Source: Typha latifolia
Taxonomy: Eukaryota; Streptophyta; Magnoliopsida; Poales; Typhaceae
Reading direction: 5' to 3'
DNA: 64,000 bases
NCBI GenBank assembly: GCA_019914945.1
Contig: CM034101.1
Coordinates: 1,499,188-1,563,187, forward strand
The notes under the pieces were generated by a model that worked only from the letters and a program-made list of their open reading frames with translations, searched no databases and had not been told where the DNA came from. Made by a program: the position numbers and the translations under genes. Positions 13,601 through 24,693 of the stretch are shown here, one piece after another; the stretch's first letter is position 1, and every line of letters starts with the position of its first letter.

Positions 13601-14148
13601 ATCATCCTAAAGGTAGTCCTCTAATATGGCTTTTATCTGAGAAGGGGATTAAAAGCAGATCCTTGATGATATACAGTGCTTCTAATTATAAACAGAAGCA
13701 CACTGACACCAAACAACATCAACATCTGATATTGTTAGCAATGAGGAACCCACCTCTGATATCAAGTTCTGGAGTCATGATCATTAACCACCAGAAAATT
13801 TGCAAACAAAGATAGCCTTACATTTGAGATATTTCTTGAGTCAACACAAATTACATCCTAAAGAGCCTAACGAATAAGGGAGAAAAGAAAAATAAACTCC
13901 CGCTAAGAATCGGCCTGATGCACATAATAAACAGTATCTATGCCACGATTCCAGAAGAAAATAGTAAGCTAAAGAATATAAATTATTTTAAAATAAAGAG
14001 ATAAATTGTATTAAAAAAGAATAAAGTGTCAAGAGAAGTATATTTCATTCTCAATAGTGATAAGAGTAAGCTTGCAAGAGCTGCACCTTATATTGTTCCC
14101 CTCCGTCTGGAAAGCATCCGGCTTCGATCCAAGCTTCATATACTTCAT
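10686..14148 (-). CDS. NPH3/RPT2-like BTB-NPH3 protein
   Basis: There are four minus-strand coding exons: 14148-14087, 12775-12706, 12615-11431 and 11267-10686. Introns have GT-AG ends and sum to a clean frame of 632 residues, within the usual 550-750 for the family. The N-terminus MKYMKLGSKPDAFQTEG is the signature start of this family. A BTB domain follows (ATDIIVNVGDVRFYLHKFPL, residues about 25-110). The NPH3 domain begins at WWVEDLCELEVDFYKRVI and ends at LSADACMHAVQNERLPLRVV and VLFFEQ. A Ser-rich tail ends RRSVS. Family members are plasma-membrane-associated substrate adaptors for CUL3 ubiquitin ligases acting with phototropins and in auxin-transport-linked growth. Which member this is cannot be told from sequence alone. 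Intron 1 is 1.3 kb. The 5' leader probably extends to about 15600, possibly with a further intron. Confidence 0.93.
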
Positions 14149-15620
14149 TGTGCTCAAAGAGAAAATTTTAGACCTCCTCTTCCCACTACCACAGCACCAA
14201 CACCTAACCCTCCCTAACCCATCATAAGTGCAACTATATTGCTGCCCCACATGCCTACCAATCTACAACAACTTGTAAAAGTGGTGGATGGAACTTCCAC
14301 AAGCAAGAAGATGACCAAATTAACCAGAGACGAGAAAGAAAAAGAACAACTTTCTACGGAAATGAACAACAATTGGGTCTAAGATCTAGACTTGGATGGA
14401 CAAGAAACCCCAAGATGCGGTCTAAAAAAGAAGGCTTAGTGTCTCCCTGGCCGCGGCAACGCCCACAGAGTACGGGAGCAAATGGGTCAAGCAAAAAACG
14501 CAAAGGCAACAATCCCTCTAGATTAGTAAACAATTGGAAGAGAGCAGAGACACCCACAAGCACTAAACTGACACCACCGCCCACTGCACTATTTGTTAAT
14601 AGTTTTCTCTCTGCTCAGCTGTCTCTGGTGCTCCTCAAATGTCCCCCCCCCCTACTATTTTCTTCTCTTTCTTCTTCCTCCTAATCTCAAGAAGCAAACC
14701 CCAAGAACCCACACACTTCAATTCACTTGCAAATTGGCTGATTGTATCACCTGCTAGGAAAAGGACAGCAACTTGGAAGTGAGGGGAAGAGAGCATTTAA
14801 ACCGAAGACAATAAGCATCTTTTCTCAGAAACGGAGAAGGGAGTGTAGGGAGACCAAGAGGAAACATGTAGAACATGAAGGAACCCAAGAAGATCATGCG
14901 CCGAGAGCTCTATCGAGAAGTAGAAAAAAACAAAAGGGAAAGGAAAAGAAATTGTCTGGATAACTTCCGGGCAAAATAAATGCAACCCAGAAGACAGCAT
15001 CAAGCGGATAAGTTTTTTTTAAAATTTTTAATGTGATAGTCTCGAGGGAATCACAAATGCATATAAGCTCCAAGTTCCAACTAAGAATAAGGTGAGAATC
15101 TAAAGGAAAAAAAAAACAATTTTTTTTTTGAAAATGGACGAGTTCCATCAGAAAGAAAATGAGCTAAAAGAGACCCATTTAAGAATGAGCAAAAAGAGCA
15201 TATCGACAACTAAAATAGGAAGATAAATAGAATATATAAGAAGCCCAAGAAAGAAAATTAACAGGAAAACGAAGGGGGCGAACGATCGAAAGTAAGAATT
15301 TAACCTCTCCGAAGGAGTTTTACAAGTATAGCTGCAGAAGAATGAACAGAAGACTCATCACCACATTAATGGCGCCACCTTCCCCACGCCTTCGTCCCAC
15401 ACTATCTCCAAAGAAGAAAGACGAGTAACCCACAAGGAAAAAGGAGGAGAAAAGCGACTCGAAATCAATCAAACACTTGCAAGTACCTAATATTTGGAGA
15501 TCTATATAGTTTCTCTATTCATTCCGCATCAAATTCTCTATCTTTTCTCTGTCCACCGCAAATTGCTTCTCTCTTTCTCTCTCTAGATCTCTTCCACACT
15601 CTCTGTGATGACTGGCCTTA
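14149..15620 (-). other. Presumed 5' UTR/promoter of the NPH3-like gene
   Basis: This stretch lies upstream of the start codon on the minus strand. It holds purine-rich DNA on the plus strand (pyrimidine-rich on the coding strand), as plant leaders often are, particularly around 14800-14960 and 15370-15600. The short ORFs show no family motif. The exact transcription start and any leader intron cannot be placed from sequence. Confidence 0.4.
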
Positions 15621-15845
15621 GCTTCGGGTTTGCTTTGCATCTAATCCATCTGCCGTTGTTGCTGGTATGGTATCTTAAAAAGAGCCTAACCACTGCTAAG
15701 ACTTTTATGCCCCTCCTACTGTACCGTTACCGGAGAAAAATTACTGAACTATGGCAGTTTTGCAAATCAACCCTTATATCTTACTCTTATTGCAATATTG
15801 TTCATCGACTCCTCTGGTCCTCTCATTCCGTCCCTAGTATTTGCA

Positions 15846-15877
15846 AAATAATAATAATAATAATAATAATAATAATT
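15846..15877. repeat. (AAT)n microsatellite
   Basis: About ten trinucleotide units lie just beyond the presumed promoter of the NPH3-like gene. Confidence 0.88.
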
Positions 15878-16754
15878 CTTTTCAATATATAGACTCATAA
15901 ATTATTAAAAATGTTTTACTCCCTAAAAAAAAGTGAAACGATCAAAGTAACGGATACTTATAGTCACGATATGATTTACATATTTATGAATAAAAATTAA
16001 GTATTTAATATATCTTGAATAATTTAGGAGTCTATAGAAAAAAAAAGCTTAGAGAGTTATGCAGAAAAGGTTTATAAGTGTAATTATTCCCGAAACTTTT
16101 AATATTTTTTTTTTGAGAAAACATACGTAGACAAAAAAAAATTCCTTCGTTTAAGTTTTCTTGCAATAAGGCTAAATTGTAGGTGCTGATATGCGAAATT
16201 CCCTAATTAATTAGTAGTAATGAGAAATTTAGGTTATCGGAGCTCTAGCTTTATTTGTTACTATAATGAGACTTATCCGTGCATAAGAACAAGGGTTCTT
16301 AATGGGGCCAAGTGTGGGGCACTAACAAATCCCGATAAGGTCCTCCATCGGAAGCTTTATCCGTGCAAAAAGACTCATTTGGAGTCTGGCCAAGCATAGA
16401 AGAATCCGATAACTTCCAATGATAATGGAAAACCTCATCTTTATCCTCACCTCTCTCTCTTATTACTTAGCTTTATTCCAACTTTAATTCAGGTTGGATC
16501 TACTGGCCCATATGGAAAACGAAGTTGGATAACATATCCATGCATGTCGGCAATATTGATAGACTTCGGATAACAATCGTCCATTTAAGTTTGGTGTTGA
16601 TAGATTGAGAGCAATTCGGAACACCAGTGAACTTTTATCGCATCGCTTCCAGAATAGTCCTTCCATTCTCCTTTTAATTATCATACTAGGGCCCAGATTT
16701 CCACTATTGCCAGTAGCATAGCTGGACAAAGAGAGGATTGGAGTCTATCCAAAT

Positions 16755-16781
16755 GATATATATATATATATATATATATAT
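16755..16781. repeat. (AT)n microsatellite
   Basis: A pure AT dinucleotide tract of about 13 units. Confidence 0.88.
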
Positions 16782-18006
16782 GTTATGCACTCGTGGACAA
16801 AGTCACCTTCAACCTGCATGCAGTGAGATCTATAAACCTATGCTCTATCAAAGTAAAAAATAAATAAATTAAAGAAAAAGATCAAATTACAGTTTATCAC
16901 TCTCATTATCAAATCAGGTTATACTTTTATTGGGATGATGAAGTCTTTTCGCATCACCGGTTTCATATTGTTTATAGTTTGGTTTGTATTGTTTATAGTA
17001 ATTAAGTCGATAAGGAAAATAAAATGTCAAGAGATATCATTTTGTTTATAGCTGAGTTTGTATTGTTGCTTGTATCTTTATTTATGATATTTATCAGCAT
17101 CCAACTTTGACCATGTATGCAAAATTTACGAGGCAACGTTAAAAGTCGTCCTATAAGATAATCCCAATAAGTTTACATAATAAGTTTCTATTGGGAATCG
17201 TAAAACAAAAGAAAACATTGTACCCCTCACATGGAACTCACTTGAGAAGAGCTTAATTTAATCCAATCACCATCTCTCTTCTACCTTGGCTTTAATTATC
17301 TCTAGTTTTGACACAGTAGCCCCAGGTGAATCATATCAAGATGTTAGTCTAATTAGTATACCTATATAATTAACTAAAGGATCATTATTTGTATATTTTA
17401 TGCTCCATCTCCTGAGTACTCCACTCTTCTCCATGATGGCCCTCACTTTTGATCCCACTTTTCTCTGGCACAATGTGAACCTTAACACATGGTGTTAATT
17501 GGAACCTTGTGATCAGGAATCTCTTCAACGTGTTCAAACCTGAAGACTGTAGGCATGCTTAGTACTACCTTTATTGGTATGCTTGTTATGTCCATAAATT
17601 AATCAACTTATGAGTTAAAGTACATGAAAGATATTACTCTTTCAGACTTGAGGAATCTTGCAGTACGTTATTAGCTTTGAAGGTTTAATTACTAGTTGCA
17701 AATCATAATAGTAGGTGGTCAGTTTAAGTCTGACATCTGAGTCAAAGGCTAATGAGCATGCAAATATTTTATGTAAATTTTGAACAACTAATGCTTATGC
17801 ATTATGATAAGTTAAATCCATAAAAGTAGGATGTTTATATGATGGGCCGTCTCTTTGAACTTAAGTTGTTAGGCAACGGTGAATAAATAATGACCTGTGT
17901 ATATATATACTATCCTGTTTCTTGAGAACCAATGATAGAGAATGGCAAACTTGATCTTACAGTCCAACACTCTAGACCTCACACGTTCTCCTGGGAATAG
18001 GAGGAT

Positions 18007-18104
<98 letters not shown>
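18007..18104. repeat. (CTA)n microsatellite, about 100 bp
   Basis: A trinucleotide array of about 32 units is pure except for two variant units near its left end. The reverse strand reads as poly-valine, which creates a spurious ORF. Its purity and length suggest high allelic variability. Confidence 0.95.
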
Positions 18105-20860
18105 ACTGATATGGCATTGCCTTGCAAGGCATGTTTCTTATTCACTGCGGTCCCTCTTCCTTTGTTTGGACTACTTGGGTCTTTCCCACCTTTGGCTCAA
18201 TGCTTGTGGAACTGAATCTTTTGAGAGATAGTGGTTGCACTCAACAACAAAGTATCTACTGCTCCTTAGTCCACCTATGGCGTGGATACTCTAACTACCT
18301 TCCATATCTCACTTCACATCAAGTCGAGTCCCCTTAACCAGTTCATAATTGCATTATTCATAGGATTTATGTAGAGAAGAACCTAATGATGAGTAAATGA
18401 AAGAGATCTACATGAGATCATGGCGACAATGGAACAATATCAAAACAAAAGGAAATAAATCTCCCACGCTCTGAGTCAATGGACTGCGACACGGGAAAGG
18501 AAGTATCCATATCTGCACAAAGTTGTGGGTCTCTCTCATGGATGCTACCTCAAATGCTTTTATATAATGAGAGGTATAATAATGGAACAGTGGCCCAAGC
18601 ATGGGGGGGTAGATTGAGGCAATCCAACTTCGCTTTGGGAATTGGAGTTTGGTTTTGTGGGCCAAGAATGCCTCAAGAGAAACATGGCACACAAAGAGAG
18701 GTGGAAAGGGGCCACTGTTTGATGATGATCATGATGATAATATTTTAGAGTATTAATGAAGTCAGTAGTTTGGTGCACCAAAAAAAAGGGTGTGCATGAA
18801 TCTATGCATGCATGCATCATCCTTGGCCCAAAACTAGCTGGATCTGAGAGGAGAAGATCCTCCGCAGCCCCAAATGCTGGAATTCGCTACATTCAGATAT
18901 TTTACAATTCAAGATTGGCTACAAAAGTATGTATATAGAGTTGTAGATTACTTGTCCATATCATAGCAGAAGTTCCCACTCTATAGACCATGGACCATCC
19001 TAACCTCAATTCAAGTCCAAGTGCATGTTGGCCAACTTGAATCTATTCCTCTTTTTTTTCTTTCTTTTTTGGTGCCAAATTCAATGTATGAGAGCAATCC
19101 TACCTTTGACTTCATTCAAAGTCTTAATACGTATCAGGACAAAATTAATTTAAACCATTGAGAACTACACCACCATTAATCTATCCACTTACATGTATGT
19201 ATATACATAGTCACCCATTGGTTTCAGTTCGCTTCAACAGACTTTACCTGCCATCAGCCAACTGTATTCAAGTGGCCAGATCCAGGAATTCCACATAGGA
19301 TGCCATTAGGGGAACAATGTTCTGCATTAATAAAAGCGATTAGTGCCGTAATTTCGGTTAGTTGGCACCATGTGGATGTGGGATTATCTTAATAAGTTAT
19401 GTCCTCCTAATGAGGTTTCAGTACGTGACATGCCGCGACCAGCGCCCCGTGGCATGTGTTGATTGGCCGGCGACAAATTAACACTGGATTACATGCTAAT
19501 CTAGAGTTTTAGTTTGATATAACCATCCTCGGTTGTTTCCTGATAACCTGGCCCAATTAAAAGGCCTAATGGGCTTATAGGCTGGATTGGATTTAGGCAT
19601 TAGGCCCATAGCACAGCGGATCTAAATGGCCCAAAGTTATCCATTATGTGATACTGACCTAATCATGATTCATTGCAATGTCTGGATCCAAGCTGGACGA
19701 TTTAAAGAAGCTTCTGCTGAAATATTGGTATTTATAATGTGAGGGTGTGAATCCACGAGACTGCCATGCATAAGACCAAGAATATTAATTTGTCTACCTC
19801 GCATTCTTTTGTTCCAATTTGTCTATAATATCATACACCTATCGATCATTCCTGGAGATGCAATCATGCAACAGTGGCTAAAAAAGAAAGGACCGTCCAT
19901 TCTAATATTAGACTAGTCGTTGTGATTGCAGCAGTGCCAACCACTCCAGTGTGAAGCTAGGCAGGTACCAACTTGGCATGACTCTTAGCCATCCAACTAA
20001 TTCTTAGTCGTTGGGGAGGGGGTGTTAATAGAAAAAGACGAGGTTCATGTGAGGGTGAGATTAGCCCTCTATTAAACCGAACCTTAACTATTGGATCCGA
20101 ATCCGAAAAGCCATCCCAGTACTATCTAAATTGTGTGTACTATACTAGTTTCTCTCTAAAGGATTATCAAATAGTTGAAGCTTGTGAATTCCTCATTTTC
20201 TGTTAGGTATTAAGCTTGAATTAGTTTTGTTGGTATTAATAATTGGTTTTGGACCAAGCCGACCTCCATAATTCTCTGCCTAACTTATGTAATTTATCTT
20301 CCAATTTAGTAGGAATTATGTTACATCGGCACATAATTATGGTTGCGTGATTATGAATTCGTACTCATTAGGTAGTGGGGATGCACCCCTTTCAATGAGG
20401 CAGTTAAGGGGTTCGAAGAATTAATGCCATTTCTCTTGACAGCTTCAAACGTATGCATTCATAAGATTTGATCAGCTTGACCGGTGAATCGCAATAGATA
20501 AGTTTGACTCTGAACGCTTCGAATAAAAGTTAGTTGACAAAGTCAAATTCAACGAGAATACCAGTCAGCTAACACTCACAATTAGATTGCATACCAAAAC
20601 GAAGTTAATTGGTAATTATGTTAGCTTCCACATAGATCCAATATTTAGCTCCCCAAGTCTTTTAAAAAAGAAATCCAAGATTGTTACACAATCATAGAGT
20701 GGAATACAAGGCAAGCAACAAGTTTGAAAACAACAATAAATCGTTTTTCCATTCCTAACCAGAACTCAACCACTTACAAAGAATAAAATAATCCTCTGTA
20801 CACAAACACAATATTAAAAAAGAAAAGAAAATACTAATAAGCGATTAATTGAAGTGATAA

Positions 20861-21547
20861 TTAAGCCGGGATTAGGAGTCTTGGCTTCTTGAAGGCAAGA
20901 GGGCTCTGAACCTCCTCTTCCTCCGCCGCCACCACGCACCGCCGGCTGACGTCGAACCCGACAAACTCCGGCGTCGCAGGAATGTTCAGGTCGAACCCCC
21001 GGTGGCTAGAGCTTCCCGCCTCCGACGCTGCCGCTCCGGCGGCCGCGCCGCCGGAGCGGATGTTGCCGTCGTAGTGGCACCTCTTGTGGCCCCCAAGCGC
21101 CTGCCCGGTGGGGAAAGTCTTCAAGCACACCGAGCACTGGTGCACCCTCCCGTTGCCGGTGGAGGCCCCGACGGACGCCGCAGGCGATCCGGTGGAGGAA
21201 TTCGCCGGCTCTTCGGAGCTGACCGGCTTCCGGTGGCTCGTCTTGTGCCCGCCAAGCGCTTGGTAGGACCCGAAAGCCTTTCCGCAGACGGAGCACTTGT
21301 ACTCCACCCTCGCCGAGGACGGCGGCGCAGCCGCCGGAGATGGGTGGTTGGTCTCTGCTGCGGCTCCACCGTTTCCTCCGCCGCGGGCGAGCATGAGGAG
21401 GCAGAGCGCTAAGTACTCCTCCTCGGTGGGCGGGCGGTCGGAGAAGCGGGAGCGCTTCGAGCGCTTCCGCTTCGCCCACCCCTCGATGTGGGGGAATTCC
21501 TCGTCGCTTGCCTCTTTAATCGTCGTATGTACAGCTTCCACCGCCAT
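20861..21547 (-). CDS. ZAT-type C2H2 zinc-finger repressor (C1-2i class)
   Basis: The gene is an intronless 228-residue ORF on the minus strand, typical of the ZAT/STZ group. Features in order are a basic nuclear-localisation box (KRKRSKRSR, residues 26-34), the L-box [11 protein letters not shown] (43-53), and two C2H2 fingers at about 85-105 and 138-158. Both fingers contain the plant-specific helix QALGGHK. An EAR repression motif DLNIP lies at 186-190. Members of this class are nuclear stress-responsive repressors (cold, salt, drought, oxidative stress) that recruit TOPLESS-type co-repressors through the EAR motif. The domain order and size resemble Arabidopsis ZAT10/STZ and rice ZFP-type proteins, but orthology is not assigned. 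The coding region is very GC-rich, which produces long antisense shadow ORFs. The ATG at 21547 is preceded by a leader with GA and GGAATT repeats. Confidence 0.95.
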   Translation of the reverse strand: MAVEAVHTTIKEASDEEFPHIEGWAKRKRSKRSRFSDRPPTEEEYLALCLLMLARGGGNGGAAAETNHPSPAAAPPSSARVEYKCSVCGKAFGSYQALGGHKTSHRKPVSSEEPANSSTGSPAASVGASTGNGRVHQCSVCLKTFPTGQALGGHKRCHYDGNIRSGGAAAGAAASEAGSSSHRGFDLNIPATPEFVGFDVSRRCVVAAEEEEVQSPLAFKKPRLLIPA

Positions 21548-21570
21548 GGAGTAGAAATTGATAGCTATAG

Positions 21571-21637
21571 GGAGAGAGAGAGAGAGAGAGAGATGGATTG
21601 TGAAGTGGAATTGGAATTGGAATTGGAATTGGAATTG
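21571..21637. repeat. (GA)n and (GGAATT)n repeats in zinc-finger 5' UTR
   Basis: A GA tract at 21571-21593 is followed by five to six hexamer units at 21606-21637. Both fall between the predicted TATA box and the start codon, so the transcript leader would carry CT and AATTCC repeats. Confidence 0.8.
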
Positions 21638-21695
21638 AAAGGTAAAGAGAAAGAGGAGTGGAAAGAGTGATGAGAAGGGTGGGTGAGTGGAGTGG

Positions 21696-21707
21696 TTTTA
21701 TATATAG
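21696..21707 (-). promoter_or_regulatory. TATA box of the zinc-finger gene
   Basis: On the minus strand the sequence reads CTATATATAAAA, a strong plant TATA box about 150 bp upstream of the start codon. It predicts a leader of about 120 nt. Confidence 0.75.
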
Positions 21708-21899
21708 AGAAGTGGGGGTGGAGGAGGTGGGAAGTTGCGTCTGAGTTGGGGTAGTTGTGGGGACGAAGTAAGCAACGTGGTCAACGAGGAAGCTTAGCAA
21801 AGTGATGAACTGGTGAGTGAGAAGCCAAGACTGGATTACTGGGATACAGCGAGGAAGAAGCGATTGTAAGATACATAGAACAAGTCTAGAAGATACCAA

Positions 21900-23035
21900 T
21901 AAAGACCCCTTCTTTGGTCAACGCAACGACTATTTAATACAACGAGAAGTTCCAATGGTTAAAAGACTTTTCTTTTATTTTCTTTTCCTTTTAAAAAAAA
22001 AAAGAAAAATCTTAGTGACATGCAACAATAAGCAACAGTGGTAGGTCGGCTCGGTCTTCCTGGTCCTTGATTTGCCGCGTGGTGGTTGTGACCCTGTGAG
22101 TTGGAGCCTTGGAGGCGGTGGGTTCTTTTTGAGGTTCTATGAACTTTACAGTAGTGAGAAGCACGTCTTTCTCGCCTTTCTCTAATGCTAAATTTACCTT
22201 CTTCCAACTAATCATCGGTGAAATTTTTATTGTTGTTGTTGTTGTTAGCATTTCAAAATCTAACTCACACGTAACACATGCAGTGCCACTGGAGTAAAAT
22301 TTACTGCGTTCTACTTGATCTATTGAGCAATTTTAAACATGTGCTCCTCTTTATTCTTGTTCCAAGTTTCACGGATAAGTAGCCGACAAAAGAGGAATAA
22401 AGCACATGGCGAATATAATAAAAGCATCTAAAGTTAAAAACCCTCACGCACCGATTTCGATTTCGATTTCGTGTAGAATGCGATCTCCCACTAACCGCGT
22501 GCTACGCCCGCCATGTGCCGCAATTTAAGTTTCCAGGTAGTCTTCGTCCCACAATTAACACGACTTCTTCGTTACCAAGACGCGTGTTATCCATATTACC
22601 CGTTCGGATAACTTCTAATCCGTGTCAAAATTATCCCAGAATCGGATTATGACGTCGGTATCAATCGACAGAGTGAGAACTATTTTTGTTTAAAATTTTG
22701 ATGGGCAGTTTTACACGTTGTCATAATTTGGATGCGTGACGACCAACCACCACGTTTATTGGTGGACGATTAGCTTGCGCCTGCTTGTTTGAACAATCAC
22801 AAAGTCGGCAGTTGGAACTGAGTCAGCTCAGCTATTGTATAACGAGCTAAAACAAAAGTATTATATAGGAATGTGAAGATAAGTAGTCCTATGTTATATA
22901 CTTATCTATATGGATACTAATCTGGACATATATGATGCCGTCATTGCTTACCTACACTATTGTATCCAAACGGCCAAAAGCATGGCTTAAAAGCAAGGGA
23001 GTCATGGTTTCTAGTTTCTACACGTCATCTAAGGG
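21900..23035. other. Intergenic between zinc-finger and APT loci
   Basis: This is upstream DNA for two divergent loci. I see no ORF with a motif and no element with defined ends. A short GATTTC repeat lies near 22455-22470. Confidence 0.4.
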
Positions 23036-23830
23036 CCCGGTCTGATTAGCTTCGAAGTTAAATTGGATCTGATCCATTAAACTTCCTCTGGCCCGGCCCA
23101 GTTGACGATGAGGAGGAGATGGAAGACTGCTACCGTGAATAACGAGGCACGTGCTGATTCCTCTGTCTCGATGAGCATCGAGCTTGCTGAGCGTACCATT
23201 CTTAGTGGGCTCCACCACCAAGCCAAACGGCCAACCAATAGGAGAGCAAGAACATAAACAGGGGTACGGAAATAATTGTATTATTGGGGTCCACCACATT
23301 CGTCTCTCTCCACCCTCCACCCTCCACTCTCCTCTTTTCCCTTCTCCTCCTCCTGAGTCCTATCCTTCGTTTGAATTCTCTTCTTCCCTTCCTCTCGGTC
23401 GCCGCGAAGGCGATGGATTCAGATCCCGGCGCCGGCCGCGACAACCGCCTCGATCGGATCGCGTCGTCATCCCCGACTTTCCCAAGCCGGTAAGTTGATA
23501 AAATAAGGTATTTCGGGTTTCTCGTTCTTTTTCTCGATTTCTCTCGATTTGAGTTGGTTTCTTGATTCGATTCTTTGATTGTTGGGATAGTCGCAGCGGT
23601 TATATTCAATTTCTCTTCCTTCAATCTCTATATCTTTTTAGGTCCTACGTGTCTCTGGATGAAAATTGCGAGATTTCGTTGAAATCTACGAATGGGAGTG
23701 AAAGATCATGTAAGTTTTATTCCTTTAATATCTGAATCCTTTGGAAACTTTGCTTCTCGGATGAAAACTGTGAGCTTTTCCTAGGTCTGTCGATGGGAAT
23801 GGCCATTGGCCGAATGGAAAATCTGTAGTT
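23036..23830 (+). pseudogene. Truncated tandem copy of the APT promoter, exon 1 and part of an intron
   Basis: The sequence parallels 24345-25600 piece by piece. Shared blocks are a GGCCCGG and GGCCCAGTTGA pair, a CCAATAGGA box, and GGGGTCCACCACA. Then come SVAAK, the start codon (23413) of an exon beginning MDS and containing RLDRIASS, and a GT donor at 23490. The following DNA matches APT intron 2 (phrases around TTCCTTCAATCTCTAT and GGATGAAAATTG) and skips exon 2 entirely. Within exon 1 a 10-nt segment is missing between two CGTC repeats, and one more base is missing before the donor. The exon therefore ends in phase 2 instead of phase 1 and cannot join APT exon 2 in frame. An upstream noncoding first exon remains possible. 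Confidence 0.8.
23148..23153. promoter_or_regulatory. G-box in the duplicated APT promoter copy
   Basis: CACGTG occurs in the upstream copy, in the context ACGAGGCACGTGCT. The corresponding place in the functional promoter (about 24436) reads ACGAGGCATGCT, so the palindrome is lost there or was gained here. G-boxes bind bZIP and bHLH factors. Function here is inferred only. Confidence 0.4.
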
Positions 23831-24344
23831 CAAATTAAATGATTGGCGGTAACAATCTTATTCAAATAGTAACAATCAAATCAGATCAAATAAAAAAATA
23901 AAATTAAATAAACTTACATATTATAAAATATAAAATTTTGATTAAATCGAGTCTAATGTTGAACACGATCTTTTTAAGATTAATCTCTCATTCACCGATT
24001 ATTTCTAAAATAATATATATCGGTCTCCAAAAATACAACTATTGTACTGCACAAGAAAAGAAGCTATAATTCGAGTATATTATTGAATCAAAACAGTGCA
24101 ATACTTTTTCTCAAATACAAAAATAGAAGATGTAAAAAATATATGAATAGAATAAATTTTGCCTAAATGCAAACTTCTTTCTTATTTATAGAAATAAATA
24201 GAGATTGTGTTCGTCCACAAAGGAAAGAATATATCTTTTTATTTTAAAAAACACACATTTTCAACAAAGGGGTGTAAACATTCGGTTGTGTAGTTATATT
24301 GCAAGATAATTTAATTAAGACTACCTACCTACGCAAATGATGTT

Positions 24345-24693
24345 AAGGGCCCGGCCCGATTTAAATCGAGGATAATTTGGGCCATACGTTCCCCAACCCG
24401 GCCCAGTTGATCAAATGGCCTGCCACTATGAATCACGAGGCATGCTAATCAACAGCCAGGATCATTATCTTGCATCCATTTCATTTTCAGATGCTTGTGC
24501 TTGTTCCGCTCCGAGCATCGTGACTTCGTGAGCGCACTGTTTCAAATCTGTGCGGGCTCCGTCATCAACGTACCCAATAGGAACGCGAGAATAAAGCCGT
24601 ATGTGTAACTGGGGTCCACCACACTCGTCTCAGCGCCGCCTTGGTTCTCCTCACTTGGCGCAGAAACAGACTGTCTTCGGAATTTCGGATGCG
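24345..24693 (+). promoter_or_regulatory. Promoter and leader region of APT
   Basis: The region contains GGCCCGG and GGCCCAGTTGA blocks (site II-like GGCCCA elements, common in housekeeping promoters) and a CCAATAGGA box near 24574. No convincing TATA box is visible, as expected for a broadly expressed metabolic gene. The same blocks recur in the upstream duplicate. Confidence 0.5.

Larger units (their letters stand above)
15621..20860. other. Intergenic, no supported gene
   Basis: Five kilobases separate two minus-strand genes. The content is AT-rich DNA with simple repeats. A patch at 16260-16760 has mixed composition that looks repeat-derived but has no definable ends. Small ORFs at 18122-18940 show no motif. 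The last 200 bp before 20860 is the likely 3' UTR of the zinc-finger gene. Confidence 0.45.

Noticed and set aside
17869..18132. Minus-strand ORF rich in poly-valine
   Set aside because: It is the translation of the CTA microsatellite at 18007-18104 and has no biological protein signal.
21002..21554. Antisense and alternate-frame ORFs over the zinc-finger gene
   Set aside because: GC-rich shadows. The minus-strand frame carries both QALGGHK fingers, the L-box and the EAR motif.
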